Positions 11,643 through 26,300 of a DNA stretch of 64,000 bases are shown one piece after another. The notes under the pieces were generated by a model. That model was not told the origin of the DNA. It did no database searches and saw only the letters and a list, made by a program, of their open reading frames with translations. The position numbers and the translations under genes are program-made. Source of the stretch: Pogonophryne albipinna (taxonomy: Eukaryota > Chordata > Actinopteri > Perciformes > Artedidraconidae); NCBI GenBank assembly GCA_028583405.1, contig CM053252.1, forward strand, positions 33,175,562 to 33,239,561. The letters run 5' to 3'. Positions within the stretch are counted from its first letter, which is position 1. Every line of letters begins with the position of its first letter.

Positions 11643-13320
11643 AATCCCCCCAAAAATATTTGTATGTATTTGTTCATTTGTCATTATCCCTGGAATTGTA
11701 ACTCGAAACGTTCTGCACATTACTATTTTGTATTTGGTACATTTACTTTAACCGCAATCCAAATGCCACTAATTTTACAACTAAATATTATTTTAACTTA
11801 CAATGATCTGATGAAGGAGTGACACTTTTTGATGATGAGTATGTTGGGAGAGACTTATTTGTGGCAGTGAGCAAAACAAGCTAACTTAATTGTGGCTTAT
11901 CCCTTAAACAAACAAAAACAAACAAAGTGTGACACTCTATCTTGTACATCCATCGTACAGTTTATTTTCTTCTTTTAAAATATACTTTCATTGTTTATTG
12001 TCCTCGTTGATTATCACAGTCCTAAAACAGTTATGACTCGTCATTACTATGTTATATTATGCTTTAATGTTAAAAAAGCGTTTTCCCTCTGGAGGGAACT
12101 TTATGAATTTTAACCTTTGCAGACAATTTCCATATACAAAAACCTTTCAAACATGAAAATTATGAAATTGTTTAAATTATAAGACCAGTAGCATCAAAAT
12201 ATACTAGTATAAAAGGTAAAAATACTCATTATGCAGGATGTATAATATCAAAATAGTACATAGTCGTTCTGATTTGATTATTATTTATGTATCATTTTAA
12301 TTTTTAATAAACTGGTAAATGTGGAGAGAATCGAATTACTCTTGGGATTAATGGTAGATTGTGAATTGATACAAGGTATTACAAAAGTCTTATGTGCTGA
12401 TTGTTATTCATTTAATTGTAGGCGGGTGGAGTAATAATGTAACAATTAAGTTGATGTAGACTAAAGTATGAAGTAGAAGGAAACGGAAATAGTAAAGTAC
12501 AAGCATGGGCGGTTTTAGGGTGGGCCAACAGGGGCAAGTGCCCCTGTGACACGGAGCTTGGACCCCCTGTGGCCCCCCTCCAAAAGAATAAATCTATGAT
12601 GATGCAATTCATGTAAAAGTACTAAGTTACTGTGCTGTAACCTGAGCCAAAGTTAACAGGGATTTTGTTTTTCAGTAATGTCATTTAATAAGTTGCAACT
12701 AAGTTACTAAAGCAAATATTAAGAAATAAGATAAATCAGAATTTAGCTGCATAAATAATGTTTTTATTACCCCAAACTTCTTTTAATGTTCTGTATCCTG
12801 GGCCAAGGTAACTTAAATCAGACAGACACAAACTCTGTTACTAAATCAAACACCAATAATTGTATTTTCTGTTTTTGTATGTGCTATGACTTTGTACTAA
12901 ACATTTTTAAATATCCTCCTTCCTGCATTTAATGGGCCCCTCTGATTAAATGATTGGCCCCATCACGGCCCCCCTAGTTACATTATTCTAGAACGGCGGC
13001 TGCCACTGAGCACAAGTAGATCAACATTGTTCTTTAATACATTTTAACTGTCAGGCGCTACAGGTGCGGTACTTATGTAGAAATCAGACACCAGAGGGCG
13101 CAAGTGTGACGTGACCGTAGAAGAAGAAGTTAATTAAGTTAAGACTTTTTTTTTTTCTTAGAGAAGAAGACTTAATGCACACTTCCCTGACTGTGCAGTG
13201 GCTAGTTCCCTAATGTGATTTCGGGCATGGATGTATTATAAGAACAAGGGCCAAAAAGCTCCAGGGAGGTAATTAAGAATGAAAGAATGAAAACTGAAGC
13301 TAAATAAATAGCAAAAAGGA
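11643..13320. other. Intergenic repeat-rich DNA
   Basis: No gene is seen. A degraded copy of the 'agtaaaagtac' repeat is at about 12195-12480. A G/C-rich teleost repeat beginning 'gggcggttttagggtgggcc' runs from about 12510 to 13010. The remainder is A/T-rich. Confidence 0.4.
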
Positions 13321-13830
13321 ATGTCTTTAACGAGTGGCAACACAATTGGGACACAGGAAACACAGGACCAACCCTTTATTCATTGCTGTCAACAATCTGT
13401 CAGGACAGTGAAATTGAACATCAAGGAGGATAATGTGTTAACAAGGTTTAGATTAGGACACATTAGACTGAACAAAACACTCAGTTTAGTAGGAAAATCT
13501 CCACCAGGATTATGTGAACACTGCCAGGTTGAGGAAACAGTATGTCACTGTATTGTGGCAAATACAGACAAGAAAGAGAAACTCTAAAGATAAAATCAGG
13601 AAGCTTGAAGTGGAACAACCAAAATGTCAGATACATATTATACATTGGGTCTATTATATTATTAAAGACAAACAGAGTCAACAAAGACTATTTTAATTTC
13701 ATTTTATTTATTTATTTTAGACTGGTCCACACTCCAATACAGCAGGTGGCGGTAATGCACCTTTAATGCTGATTGCCACCATAGACTGTATATGGTTGCC
13801 ACCCGCCATAAAACCGTAAAAAGAAGAAGC
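13321..13830 (+). mobile_element. LINE 3' fragment (Nimb/I-like), 5' truncated
   Basis: The translation from 13321 includes NVLTRFRLGHIRLNKTLSLVGK and CEHCQVEETVCHCIV. This matches the Cys/His-containing C-terminal tail of vertebrate I/Nimb-type LINE polyproteins. It breaks down after about 85 residues. The 3' UTR-like sequence 'cagcaggtggcggtaatgc' follows and ends in 'cgccataaaaccgtaaaaagaagaag', a common teleost LINE tail. The same tail occurs in reverse at 22085-22160. Confidence 0.6.
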
Positions 13831-13892
13831 AGTAGTTATTTAAGATACTGGGCGCCTGCTGACACTGACAGCAGACCCTGAACACTGCAAAC

Positions 13893-14076
13893 AGTGGCCG
13901 TTTCTCAATCGCGAGTACACGGTACACATGCTGCAGAGCAACTATTTCAAGTATACTACGTCATAGAGTGGCATTTAACATGCATTTAAACAGTCCTTCG
14001 GCGCCACTCGATGACGTAGTATACTTGAAATAGTTGCTTTGCAGCAGTTTTACTTCCGATTGAGAAACGGCCAGGA
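13893..14076. mobile_element. Palindromic MITE with 'ggccgtttctcaat' ends
   Basis: The segment starts 'ggccgtttctcaatcgcgag' and ends 'gattgagaaacggcc'. The inner parts also pair: 'caactatttcaagtatacta' against 'tagtatacttgaaatagttg'. Nearly the whole 184 bp can fold into one hairpin. A longer relative with the same ends is at 52360-52920. Confidence 0.7.
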
Positions 14077-14263
14077 TGTATCACAGCTAACGTAAGTATA
14101 TAAACGTGACCTTACAGTTTGTTGATGGTGCTCATTTAGCCACTGTGCTAACACTACGGCTCTCTGTCTGCTGGATTGTGTGCTAGCTTTCTATCTGCGC
14201 AATGTGTACATGCAGCAGCTCTGTGTAGCTAGCCAATGCAATGATAGCTAGCTAACAGCTCAG

Positions 14264-15570
14264 GGGCCTCATTTATAACGCCTTGCGTAGGATTCACGTG
14301 GGAAGGTTGCTTACGTAGTACAAAGCAAAAAAATAGGTACAGAAATGTTCCGATTCACAAAACATTGCGTACCGGCGAGGGAAGTGCGTACGGCACATCC
14401 TACGCCGGTTTCCCTTTATAAATCACTATCGACTCGAAATGCTGAAGCCCGCAAATGCTTTTGCATCCATAACGCCCATATTTTCCTATAAATAGTCAAA
14501 GAAACGCCCATTCATTCATTCATGTTGACTGACTTTATGAAGAAGATCGCAGGAAATGACGACAGAACAGCTAAAAAAGACATCTCACACCGTGTCAGAT
14601 TTTGGTTATTTTGGGGAGGTGGAGACAAATCACATTGTTTGGTGGATGCAGTTTTAACCGGAGTAGCAGCATGGAGGTCGGATCGTCACCAAAATAAATA
14701 AATAAGTGGTCCGAAAAAAGTTAATGACAAAATACACATAACCTTCCTCAGGCAGTGTGTTTGTGCCGGGGACAGGAGACTCCCCCATGATGAGCAACTG
14801 TAAGAAGGCATCGGGGGACCCCTGCGGAGTGGAGTCAATTAATGTTTATTTTTGTATTTGGTGGTTTGTGTTCCAGTTATCAGCTGTGCGCAGCGTCTCC
14901 ACTGCAGCAACTCTATATCCACCTGTTAAAGGAAATAAAACTAATGTGTTGAGTTATATCAGCTGCCAAATCTACCAAATATATGGTGTTCTTAGTTTCC
15001 ATACCTCCTGTGTTTTACGAGCGACTTATCAAGTCTTAGCAAACGGCATAAAACACGATTAAAAGTGATAGTATATAAAAACCATGCTCGTATCTATACA
15101 ACCTATAGAAATGCAAAACAGCGTCAGTTTAGACGTAATTCTGTCCTCCTGCTTACCGCATCATTTATGAGAAAACATTTCATAACATTAACACAACATA
15201 TTCGAGGTGGTTTTAAATAACATATCCGTATTTATTTATTTCTCCAAGTTATGTTTTTGTGTGCGCTGAGGAGTCGCAAACAGGCGTTTGTTTAATCAAT
15301 GTTTGAAAATGAATTATTCATATATGATAAATGAGGTAACATTTTATTTATGGTATTATTTCCACATATTTCTCTCCATTCTTCCTTCTGCCATAGGTGT
15401 CGCAGTTTCTCGTCTCTCCCGTTTTTGTGCTTAGTGCGTATGCATGGGTTAGAGTTTGCGTGGAGGACCGCACGTTTTCCCGTCAAGTTAGTATTTTATA
15501 AATCACAAACATTGCGTGGAAACTGGGGTACGCCATTTTTTGAGCCTATATCCCTTTATAAATGAGCCCC
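14264..15570. mobile_element. TIR element with 'gggcctcatttata' ends
   Basis: The left end 'gggcctcatttataacg' (14264) pairs with the right end 'tttataaatgagcccc' (to 15570). A CAG trinucleotide flanks both sides, consistent with a 3-bp target duplication as in PIF/Harbinger-type elements. The 1.3 kb interior has no recognisable transposase domain, so it is probably a non-autonomous derivative. Confidence 0.55.
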
Positions 15571-15582
15571 CAGGTCATTTAA

Positions 15583-15842
15583 AGGAGACCTATCATGCTA
15601 TATTTGAATAATATATTGTAGGGCCATACCTATAATGTATACGTTTTTTTTTCTTCAAAATACCAAACCGGGGCCTCATTGATGATTGGTCGTGCTTTTT
15701 ACAGCGCTACGGCTTCCACAGATGACATTTTTTTATGTATTTGTTGTCAAAGCATTTAAGATATTCATTGCTATCGGGATGTTAAGAGCATTCCCTGGAA
15801 TATAACAAAAAGTGTTTCTGAAATAAATTGCATACCCCACCT
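15583..15842. mobile_element. TTAA-flanked MITE (aggrgacctatcatg family)
   Basis: TTAA at 15579-15582 is followed by 'aggagacctatcatgctata'. The right end '...ccccacct' abuts TTAA at 15843-15846. A second member with the same head is at 42473-42989. TTAA duplications point to piggyBac- or Kolobok-type mobilisation. Confidence 0.5.
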
Positions 15843-16172
15843 TTAACTGAACTCCCACTAAATGAATAAACTAAAATATCACAACGGTATTTTATAATTC
15901 TATGAAATTGCTATACAGTCCACTTTTGGTCAACAACTTTGATTGCAGATAAGAAAATATTATCCAAAATTAAAGAAAGTAATAATGTATATAATATTTC
16001 ATTGCAAACTTTCAGGAAATTCATGATGCATGTTTACATCCTGAAATAAAAATGTATGTCATGATTTTAATTTTGTTCTGTTCCAAATGCAACGGACATA
16101 AAGGGAAGCATATTGAATACAGAGTTGGTCAAATCAGTTTCAATATGCAGAAAGTCTATACCTACTACCTAG

Positions 16173-18509
<2,337 letters not shown>

Positions 18510-18654
18510 GGCTCAAAAACCATGACTATGTCCCGGGGGGTTTCACGTCGTAGAGATGGAGACGTTTTTCTGAGTCTTGAGTTGATATTGTGTCAACAGC
18601 CATGATAACGCAACATCGGCTGTACTGTATGGAATGATATCAATATTCTTCATC

Positions 18655-18716
18655 AATAAAGGTGTAAATACTATTTATGGAGTGAAATGACTATCATGTA
18701 TTTATTTTTCAATAAA
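18655..18716 (+). terminator. lyrm9 poly(A) signals
   Basis: AATAAA occurs at 18655-18660 and again at 18711-18716, 146 and 202 bases after the lyrm9 stop. Either could direct cleavage. Confidence 0.6.
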
Positions 18717-19308
18717 ATACATTCTAAACTATAGCTTAGTTGTCTTATTTATGGAGTGGAAATTTGACATGAACTGACACTTAATGAGCAGATCTATATA
18801 GTGCAATATGGGTAAATACAAAGGAATTCATTGAGCTGAAATAATACATTAATATGAAAGTTTAATGAAGCTTAGCGCAAGTTCAATCAGGAAGACCATC
18901 TTTATATCCTGTCATCCACATATTTCCATCTTACTACGCTCACCCCTCAGAGCCAGACAGTCAACGGAAGTTCATAATGCTTGATCGTCACGTGATTCAC
19001 GTAGACTCGGTTCCAGGAAGTTCTTGGCGGTTCTTTTTTTTTAAAAATAAAATCTGCTGATATTTGAGGATTAGTTTAACAGCTAGCTTATCTGCCTTGT
19101 TAACATATTTAAGGCTAATTCTACCTCGGTTAAAGAACGTGTTTATTGCTTTGAATTCTTAAAAAAAAAAAAGGTAGTGTGTTCTTAAACGGATCCAAGT
19201 CTCAAAAATAGCTCTCTTCCTTATTGTGTAATATTTAACTTCCTCCATCCCGCAAAACTAATGAATCCTTTTTCTCTAATTCCACAATGTTGGATGAAAC
19301 GACATTAA
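18717..19308. other. Intergenic DNA
   Basis: No gene is seen. A short motif-rich stretch at about 18980-19030 contains a CACGTG E-box, but nothing ties it to a transcript. Confidence 0.4.
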
Positions 19309-22084
19309 CCCTCTGGATTCTACAGATATGTTCTTGATTTTTTAGAAGACTCCTTAAATCACCTTTTAAATGTACTCGTTATAAAATGGCACCCCATGTA
19401 TTACATATCAAGAAATGTAAGTCACTCACCTTAGAGCTGTGTGATGAGATAATTAGCTCTAAAGCTGAACATTGACACCCGATTTTTGGAAATCTTCAAA
19501 ACTTGTGAAAACAGATTTACGAGAGTCATCCAAATGTATTGGTGGTTTATCAAAGTCTTAGGTTCAAAAAAGTAGTGTAATATATGAAGACCAATTCATG
19601 TCTAAAATGAAACTTATAAACATTTATCACTCTACTTTCACCAAAGCAGGACCTGAGATACATTAGGACTGATTAATGCCTTTATATTTACATACACAAG
19701 ATTCATGTGATGTGTACAAATACAAATTGAGCATTAGAACTTTTTTTAATCAACAATTTATTCTAGATGTAAAAAAACAGTGCAAAAACACTTGATACAA
19801 TACATCAGGACTTTATTCTCAACTATTTATAAAAACACTCCGATTCAGTCCTCATGCCATGCCTCAAAGCAGTTGCGGTCCAGTAAGAGACAAAGGGCCA
19901 CATCACACTGCTTGCACTTCCAAGGTGTGTCCTTTCTCATGCCTTGGATGTGGCAGTGTTCGCATCTCCTGCGTCCTGTGGTGGCCTTTCGGCTGATGCC
20001 TGATGCCTTGACATCAGCAATGCACACGGGAAGATGAGATGCAGGTCCCCGGGCAGGCGGTGTATGGAGAGGCTTGCCACAGAGCTCAGCACTCAGCTCC
20101 CCCATGAATGCTCTGCGTGTCATGGGCTTTTTCTTTTGTGACAGACAGATTTCCTTGTACAAAATGTAGCTGTTTGTAGTGGCAATGTCCAGGAAATGAT
20201 AAAATATGCTCCTGTACCAGCGCATGGTTTTGTGCTTTGCAGAGTAGTGGTGTATAAGCTGATCTGACAGATGAACTCCACCCATGTGTTCGTTGTACTC
20301 GGCAACAGGTGTGGGACAGGGGGTCTCTACTTGGGTCCAGGAGCCATCCCTCTGCTTCTGCTTTCTCTGCACAGTGTTGCCAGAGTATGCTTCATGGATG
20401 GTGGAGCAGACGGACACTTCCCTGTTGTCCATCCATTTGACAAATACCAGGGGGCCCTCCCTGATCCATCTTAGGGAGCCTCTTTTGGATTTTGCTGTTA
20501 GAGCGTTAGTCTGTGTCCTTGGGCAGTCCTTGCAGTTCTCTCTGTAGGTCCCACAGGCAGCGAACTTTAGGGCATGGAGAGCCGTGAACAGCTTCGGGCT
20601 GGTGTAAAAATTGTCCATGTAAATATGGTAACCTGTCCCAAGGTAACCTGCCTGCACCAGCGACATTACCACATCATACGACAGGCCATGTCCGGAGCAG
20701 ATGTCGCTTTTGCCGGTGTAAACGGAAAAGTCTACTGTGTAGCCATTCTTCGAGTCGGTTAAGGCGAACAGCTTGAATCCCCACTTGGTAGGTTTGGCCT
20801 TCATGTACAGGGTAATTACAGTCTTGGCCTTGGAGTCAAGCTTCCTCTCATCCACAGCCAGGTATTTATGGGGATGGTAATAGGACATACATGCAGTCTT
20901 GATGCTGTCCATGAGGGGTTTCAATCGGAACAGTCTGTCATGATCAGGTGTGCCCTTTTTGCTGTCGTTCTGGACATCCTCACCAGGGTCGCTGAGATGC
21001 AGGTTCCAGGATATTGTCCTGTATCTGTCACGTGACATGACCTGTGCTGGCAGAGGCACTGACAAAAAATGATCCTGCCTCCAGTAATCCAATACCGTGT
21101 CCAGTTTCAGCAGGGCCATGTATAGAAGCAGCCCCATGTATTTATAAAAATCATCTACAGTCAAATCAATCCATTTGTATTTTTTCCCATTTCCCATCTG
21201 CTTTGCAGCTTGTTTGTTTGTGTTGATACAAATTGTCTGTACTGTTTGTGCACTGAAAAAAAGTTTGAACAGGTCAAAGGGTTTGTATTTCCATCTGGAG
21301 CTGAGCTGTGGCCCGGGTGTGCGAGCAGGTTTGAAACTGGGGACAGGGGGTGCAGTGTCGGGGTCTTTGTCTGTCTTCCAAGACAGTGGCGCTGGCTGCT
21401 GTGTAGGTGGGGATGACGGTACATGGGCTGCTATTGGCTGTGTGGGAAATACGTGTTCTCTACGAGTCCTCTTTGCTGGTCCTTGATCTACGGTAGATCT
21501 TGACATGGTGGCAGGCACCGATTGAGGTTCTGGCTGCTGTGAATCCTCCCTGTAAAACAAATTCAAATGTAGGACAATAATTACTACTAGTTCATTGATC
21601 TCTCTCTCTTTCATCTGAACAGAACGGTAAAAACAATCACAGGCACACATAAATATATCTATGACAAAGTCTCATCTGTACAGAACAGTATGATAAAAAA
21701 TATAGATGGCAAAAACATGTCTATATGCACTGTAAATGTCTCCGTTGTAGGACGAATAAAGGATTATCTTAGTCATCTACACATGTAACCTCATTTTTAC
21801 ACACCAAAATAAGTTGACTAATGGAGAGTTTTTTGGTCGCAAGAAAAAGTTCATTTTCGCGGTATATCCCACAAATGGCAAGTGCACTATTACTGTTGTA
21901 TTTACACTTACCCATCTTCAAATGGATCCTTGTTGTCCCAGTATTCTTCTTCTTCCGAAGAGTCAAAGCCTTCAGGTTCTGATTCGCCATCATCTTCACT
22001 ACTGCTAGCCAAAATTATCTCTAGCTCAGCGGCAACAGTGGTTTTAGCCATGTTTCTGTCTCCTCTCTCTTCCACACAGACAAA
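19309..22084 (-). mobile_element. piggyBac element 1 (one end not found)
   Basis: TTAA followed by 'ccctctggattctacag' at about 19309 is a candidate 3' terminus. It lies some 540 bases beyond the transposase stop and has the TTAA-CCC form of piggyBac ends. I do not find the matching inverted end upstream of the transposase. A LINE fragment begins about 35 bases from the start codon, so the 5' end is probably lost. The borders given are therefore approximate. Confidence 0.5.
19845..22051 (-). CDS. piggyBac transposase (PGBD4-like), open but catalytic Asp changed
   Basis: Two exons join in frame, 22051-21912 and 21549-19845, through a GTAAGTG donor and TTTTACAG acceptor, giving 614 residues plus TGA. 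The N-terminus is acidic (SSSEDDGESEPEG, SSEEEE), as in piggyBac proteins. The DDE_Tnp_1_7 core follows, from YKPFDLFKLFF through LAVDERK (first Asp) and YHIYMDNFYTS (second Asp) to YNEHMGGVHLSDQL. In the family the last motif is GGVD-x2-D, where the first of the two Asp is catalytic. Here it is His (codon CAT at 20273-20271), while the second Asp is kept. A C-terminal Cys-rich zinc finger is intact: CEHC, CKQC, CLLLDRNCF. The frame has no stops or frameshifts. It may be a recently inactivated transposase or a candidate domesticated gene; I cannot decide from one genome. Confidence 0.85.
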
Positions 22085-22480
22085 CTTCTTCTTCTTTAGT
22101 GTTTATTGGCGGTTGGCAAACCGACTTGTAGGTGCATTACCGCCACCAACTGGACTGGAGTGTGGACAAGAGACTGCAGAAAACAATAAAGAAAAGAAAC
22201 AAAACAAAGAACCAAAACTCTAGATTATTTTTAAATTTCTCTTAGAAACGTAATAATCTCACAATATATATTGCCTGATGTTTTCCCTAACAGTCCTGAT
22301 AGCGACAAGTCATGGAATTTTGCTTTGTTGAGTGTCTGGAAAAGCACATTTCTAAGTACTATATTTCCTGCAAAGCAGTAAAACATGCTCAACAGTTTCT
22401 GGCTGGCTACAGTGTATACCACAGACAAACTGATGGGAGACACGTGTGTTAAATGTTTTTCTTGGTGGGTAGGTCCTTAG
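22085..22480 (-). mobile_element. LINE 3' fragment (Nimb/I-like), minus strand
   Basis: Reading the minus strand, a degraded C-terminal frame (SVVYTVASQKLLSMFYCFAG...LSGLLG...ITFLREI, 22443-22231) is followed by 'caccaactggactgg', 'ggtggcggtaatgcacctac' and a tail of 'cgccaataaacactaaagaagaagaag'. The tail matches the one at 13720-13830. The fragment continues past the hAT insertion, to about 23760. Confidence 0.55.
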
Positions 22481-22572
22481 TAGGGGTGTAACGGTTCACA
22501 AACATTTCGGTTCGGTACGTACCTCGGTTTTTAGGTCACGGTTCGGTTCGGTACGTTTTCGGTACAGCAGAA

Positions 22573-22890
22573 AAAATTATCACAAAACATAAAATATATA
22601 TATATTTTTTTTTTTTATTATTATTAAACTGTGAATAATGTATTCACTCAAATAAATACAAAATATAATAAAATAAACATTAAGGTGCAGCATTTCGATG
22701 AACTGAAATAATCTGTATTTGAACTTTACTGTACTAGTACTCACAAAACATAAACTATTAGTTTTGGGGTTTTAATTATTATTAAACTATGAATATTCAC
22801 TCAAATAAATACAAAATATAATAAAATAAACATTAAGGTGCAGCTTTTTGATGAACTGAAATAATCTGTATTTGAACTGTACTAGTACCT
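22573..22890. repeat. Imperfect tandem duplication inside the hAT element
   Basis: The block 'ttattattaaactgtgaata...caaaatataataaaataaacattaaggtgcag...aataatctgtatttgaact' occurs at about 22617-22727 and again at about 22776-22880, roughly 155 bases apart. It is a local duplication with minor differences. Confidence 0.7.
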
Positions 22891-22997
22891 AAGCAGCCAG
22901 TTTGACATTATGACTTGCTTGTCATTGTATTTTCATGTTTTTTTAAAGAAAGATGAACTTGTCCACATTGCTTGCCGAAAGGGCAGATCTGCTGGCA

Positions 22998-23434
22998 CTA
23001 ACAATGTCTCCTGCTGTGGAGAACACCCTCTCTAGGGACAGAGGTAGCAGATACAGCCAGGTAGCGCTTTGCTAACATGACAACATAAGGATATTTGGCG
23101 TTTGTAATAGCTTTGGCTCGGTCTGAACTTTTTGCGAGTGGTGGAGGCTTAAATGCTAGCGGGAGTTGGGTTTGCACTTCAGTCTTTTTTCTTTTGGTAC
23201 CGGTGATATTCACGTCGGGTGATGCCTTTTCAAATGAGTGTGCACGTTTGATGTATTGCCAGCCGCGTAACCAATGTTAGTTGAACAATGCCGACAAACA
23301 GCTTTGGTTCGGTCCACCTGTCTTTGTCCGTCATCCTTGTACGTAACTGCGAAACCAAAATGTTCCCAAACCGGAGACTTCAATGATGCTGGAGGATTTT
23401 CGAGCTCAACTTTATCTGCGTTCGCCATTTCCAC
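22998..23434 (-). pseudogene. hAT transposase remnant: BED finger plus dimerisation tail
   Basis: The first frame (23434-23210) begins MEMANADKVELENPPASLKS and holds a BED zinc finger: VWEHFGF, CRHCSTNIGY, HTHLKRHHP. The second frame (23213-22998) contains PYVVMLAKRYLAVSATSVP, the start of the conserved hAT C-terminal dimerisation motif. After it the usual Ser-Glu-Arg-Val-Phe-Ser run is broken by a frame change. The catalytic core between them is deleted, so this is a non-coding relic of a ZBED-like transposase. Confidence 0.75.
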
Positions 23435-23760
23435 AGTTCCTCAAATTACTGACTACATTTGAACGCATCCCTGTGACCAGCTCTCATAGTATGCCTCTCG
23501 TCCAATGAAATGACTTGCTCGCTCTATGACGCGTGAGCAATGTGAGCAAATTACTCTGAATGCTGCGACGCAGCACCTGAGATTACTTCCAAAAAGTTGT
23601 TCACGTTCTCAATTGTTTACGTTTAACGTTATATTCGTTCGGTACACTTCGGTACACATGTGTACCGAACCGAAGGGCCTGTACCGAATAATTTCGGTAC
23701 GTGTACCGTTACACCCCTAGTCCTTAGTGATTTCATGAGTGTCCATTGGTCATTTCAGAC

Positions 23761-24360
23761 TGACATGGCTGCCGGCCGAGATTTCCTTGACGGACACACG
23801 AATCCACCAATCCCACACAGTGTAACACAAGGTCAAGCTGCTATTGGCTGCTGTGAGTTGGGTAAAGTCTAAGAGGTACCGCGGGAAAGCTACAGTTCCA
23901 GCGATTCCTGGGTTATTGGAATCATACTCCCTATAATCGAAAATATACGATTAAATACGTAAAATAGACACACTTCACGTATAACTGTATCCTAGCCTAA
24001 TCTGTTAGCGTCCCCTAAATCTACTAATTTAGTGGGGATAATCCACTAACATGCATTAATGCACATGTTCATTGGATTCAGATGTGCTGATATTATCCAA
24101 TCTAAATCTTTACACGTCTTACCTTTAAAAGTTCATCACAAACGGTCAATAATTATGCTGCAACTCTACTGCACTGCTAACTTCCGGGAACTATTGAGAG
24201 GCTCCACGACCGGAACGGAGATGTCGCAACTCTGACCCCTCCCAATCAGCAATCGGGGACGTTCACTCCCCAGCTAAACCTATCCCTTCGTCTCTATTCC
24301 TACAAGCCAATCATAGCGCATCTTCAAACAGGCAAAGTCCCTCCCCTTTCGGGGACCTCA
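23761..24360. other. Intergenic DNA with a promoter-like patch
   Basis: No coding sequence is recognised. At 24180-24340 there is an ETS-like 'acttccggg' and several CCAAT boxes in both orientations ('ccaatcagcaatcgg', 'agccaatcata'), which resembles a promoter. I cannot link it to a transcript. Confidence 0.3.
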
Positions 24361-24584
24361 TAATAATAATAATAATAGATTTAATTTGTTAGCGCTTTTA
24401 CTGGTGCTCAAAGACGCTTTACAGATATAGTGAAGAGAAAATAAAATAAAGGAACAATACATATATAGTTAAAGTTAAAGTCAAATAATACAAAAACAAT
24501 CACACATTAAAAGCCAGATTGAAGAGGTGAGTTTTTTTACGTTTTTTTGAAGGTGGTGAGGTCAGTGCAGTCTCTGATGGGTTG
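24361..24584. repeat. ATA microsatellite and dispersed-repeat fragment
   Basis: A short (ataat)n tract is followed by 'tttgttagcgcttttactgg' and 'aaagacgctttacagatata', which resembles a teleost retroelement 3' region. The fragment stops at the MITE beginning at 24585. Confidence 0.35.
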
Positions 24585-25190
24585 TGGGACCTTATTTCGG
24601 AAAAAGTATGTATTGAAGTCAATGGAGAGACAAAACTTATCTTTCGATCCCGTTTGAATTGTGCCACGAATTACACATATGATGTTTTTCAATGTTAAAA
24701 TAATAATTTCCATGTCAAAAAAGTCTCCGTTTGTCGTAAAACTGTTGAAATATAAGACTATGAAAAATACGCAACTAGAAAGACTACAAATCCCAGAATC
24801 CCGGTCCCGCATGGCTCCGGTCCGCTGGCTCTTACGGAACCAACTAACTCCCCTTTTGTGTATGTTCAGCTCTCAACATGCCCCTTGTAGTGATTTTCAC
24901 CTCTTTAATAATTTTCGCCTCATTCTGAAAGAAAGAAGTGAAATGTTCCAACGTGACGGCCGTCTTGGTGTGTGGTGCAGACAGGAGATGTAGTTCATTG
25001 AGCGGTTTAACACAAAAAAAGTATTACTTCACCGTTTTACGACACATTTTTTTTTTTTTACTCGCAAAATTATCTTTTAAATTGTCAAACATCATATGTG
25101 TAATTCGTGGCACAATTAAAACGGGATCGAAAGATAATCTTTATCTCGCCATTGGCTTCTTACTTCATACTTTTCCCGAAATAAGGTCCC
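24585..25190. mobile_element. 606-bp MITE with long terminal inverted repeats
   Basis: The ends are 'gggaccttatttcgg' (24585) and 'ccgaaataaggtccc' (to 25190). Similarity continues inwards for over 100 bases, e.g. 'atcccgtttgaattgtgcca' against 'cacaattaaaacgggat', and 'acacatatgatg' against 'catcatatgtgt'. No clear target duplication is visible. It has no coding capacity. Confidence 0.75.
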
Positions 25191-26030
25191 ATGGAGGTCA
25201 ACCGGAAAGGGAGGGACTTCGCCTCTCATTCATATTCATCTGTGTATTCTTGGCAATACATATATTGTTACATCAAAACATGTCTCTCCTGATTGAATGT
25301 ATATAGTCATTTCGCTGCAGGCAATGTAGTTGCAATACAACTTTAACCCTGTAAGGCCCACTGTTGTAATTTTACAACATTACTCTGCTTTCCTAAAAAA
25401 GTCAGCAAAATGTATTTTTTTAAAGACTACATTTACATAGTCAACAGGTCATTTTGTTCAGCCTCACAATGCTATTGGGTAGTAAATGTGTTTATAGGTC
25501 CTGCCCTCTGGAGCATACACTCACACAAATTCCGAATCTTCAAACGAGCAACATCTCTTTGTTTTATTGGACTGGATTTGTCAGATTCAAGTAAGAATTT
25601 ATTTGGTGATTATTACAATGTATAGAACATGTACATATTTAGTTATTGTGGAATACATTCATCAAATGTCTTCACATATGGAAATAAAACACTAATAGAA
25701 ATATAATGTCGTTGATAATTCACAATAACTAAGTTCTAAATGTGTCCTCTGTTAAGATTTTGAATTAAGACCAGAATTGAATAAATGTATAATTTTTTTC
25801 TGATAAAAGTATGTAACTTTAGCAATATTTTAAACTCTACTTGTATCTTATCAGTTAATTAGTTACACAATTACATTTAACTCTGGTTCTGGTAGAAACC
25901 GTTTCTGAAATGTGTTGAGACACTTGGATGGATCCCTTTTAGTATGATAATTAGCCTGTTATCATTAGCCAGACAGCATTGTGTGACTTGTTGAACTGAT
26001 TTATCTGCATGTGTGGGTGTAGGTATTGCT

Positions 26031-26300
26031 TTTATTATGATAATAGGCTAAGCCAGGTAGTATTGTGTGACTCAAGTGTCCAATGTAAATAGGGTTCAGA
26101 TACTTGTTGCATCGGGACACCTGGAAGGGGGTGGTGCATGCATTCCTTTTAGTATGATAATAGGCTAAGCCAGGTAGTATTGTGTGACTCAAGTGTACAA
26201 TGTAAATAGGGTTCAGATACTTGTTGCATCGGGACACCTGGAAGGGGGTGGTGCGTGCATTCCTTTTAATATGATAATAGGCTAAGCCAGACAGAATGAA
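26031..26300. repeat. 117-bp tandem repeat (about 2.3 copies) in piggyBac element 2
   Basis: The phrase 'ataataggctaagccag' recurs at 26043, 26160 and 26277, exactly 117 bases apart. The first two full units are almost identical, differing at a few positions such as gtccaatg/gtacaatg and tgcatgc/tgcgtgc. A more diverged related copy precedes them at about 25940-25985. Confidence 0.9.

Larger units (their letters stand above)
22481..23719 (-). mobile_element. hAT transposon, internally deleted
   Basis: The inverted termini are 'taggggtgtaacggt' (22481) and 'accgttacacccct' (to 23719). They are flanked by a perfect 8-bp target duplication, gtccttag at 22473-22480 and 23720-23727. Inside are only the two ends of a hAT transposase gene on the minus strand. 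The subterminal 'cggttcggtacgt' blocks are repeated in inverted form at the right end. It is inserted in the LINE fragment. Confidence 0.92.

Noticed and set aside
14757..15062. 101-codon frame in the 'gggcctcatttata' element
   Set aside because: I looked for a Harbinger transposase or Myb-like protein but no catalytic or DNA-binding motif is visible.
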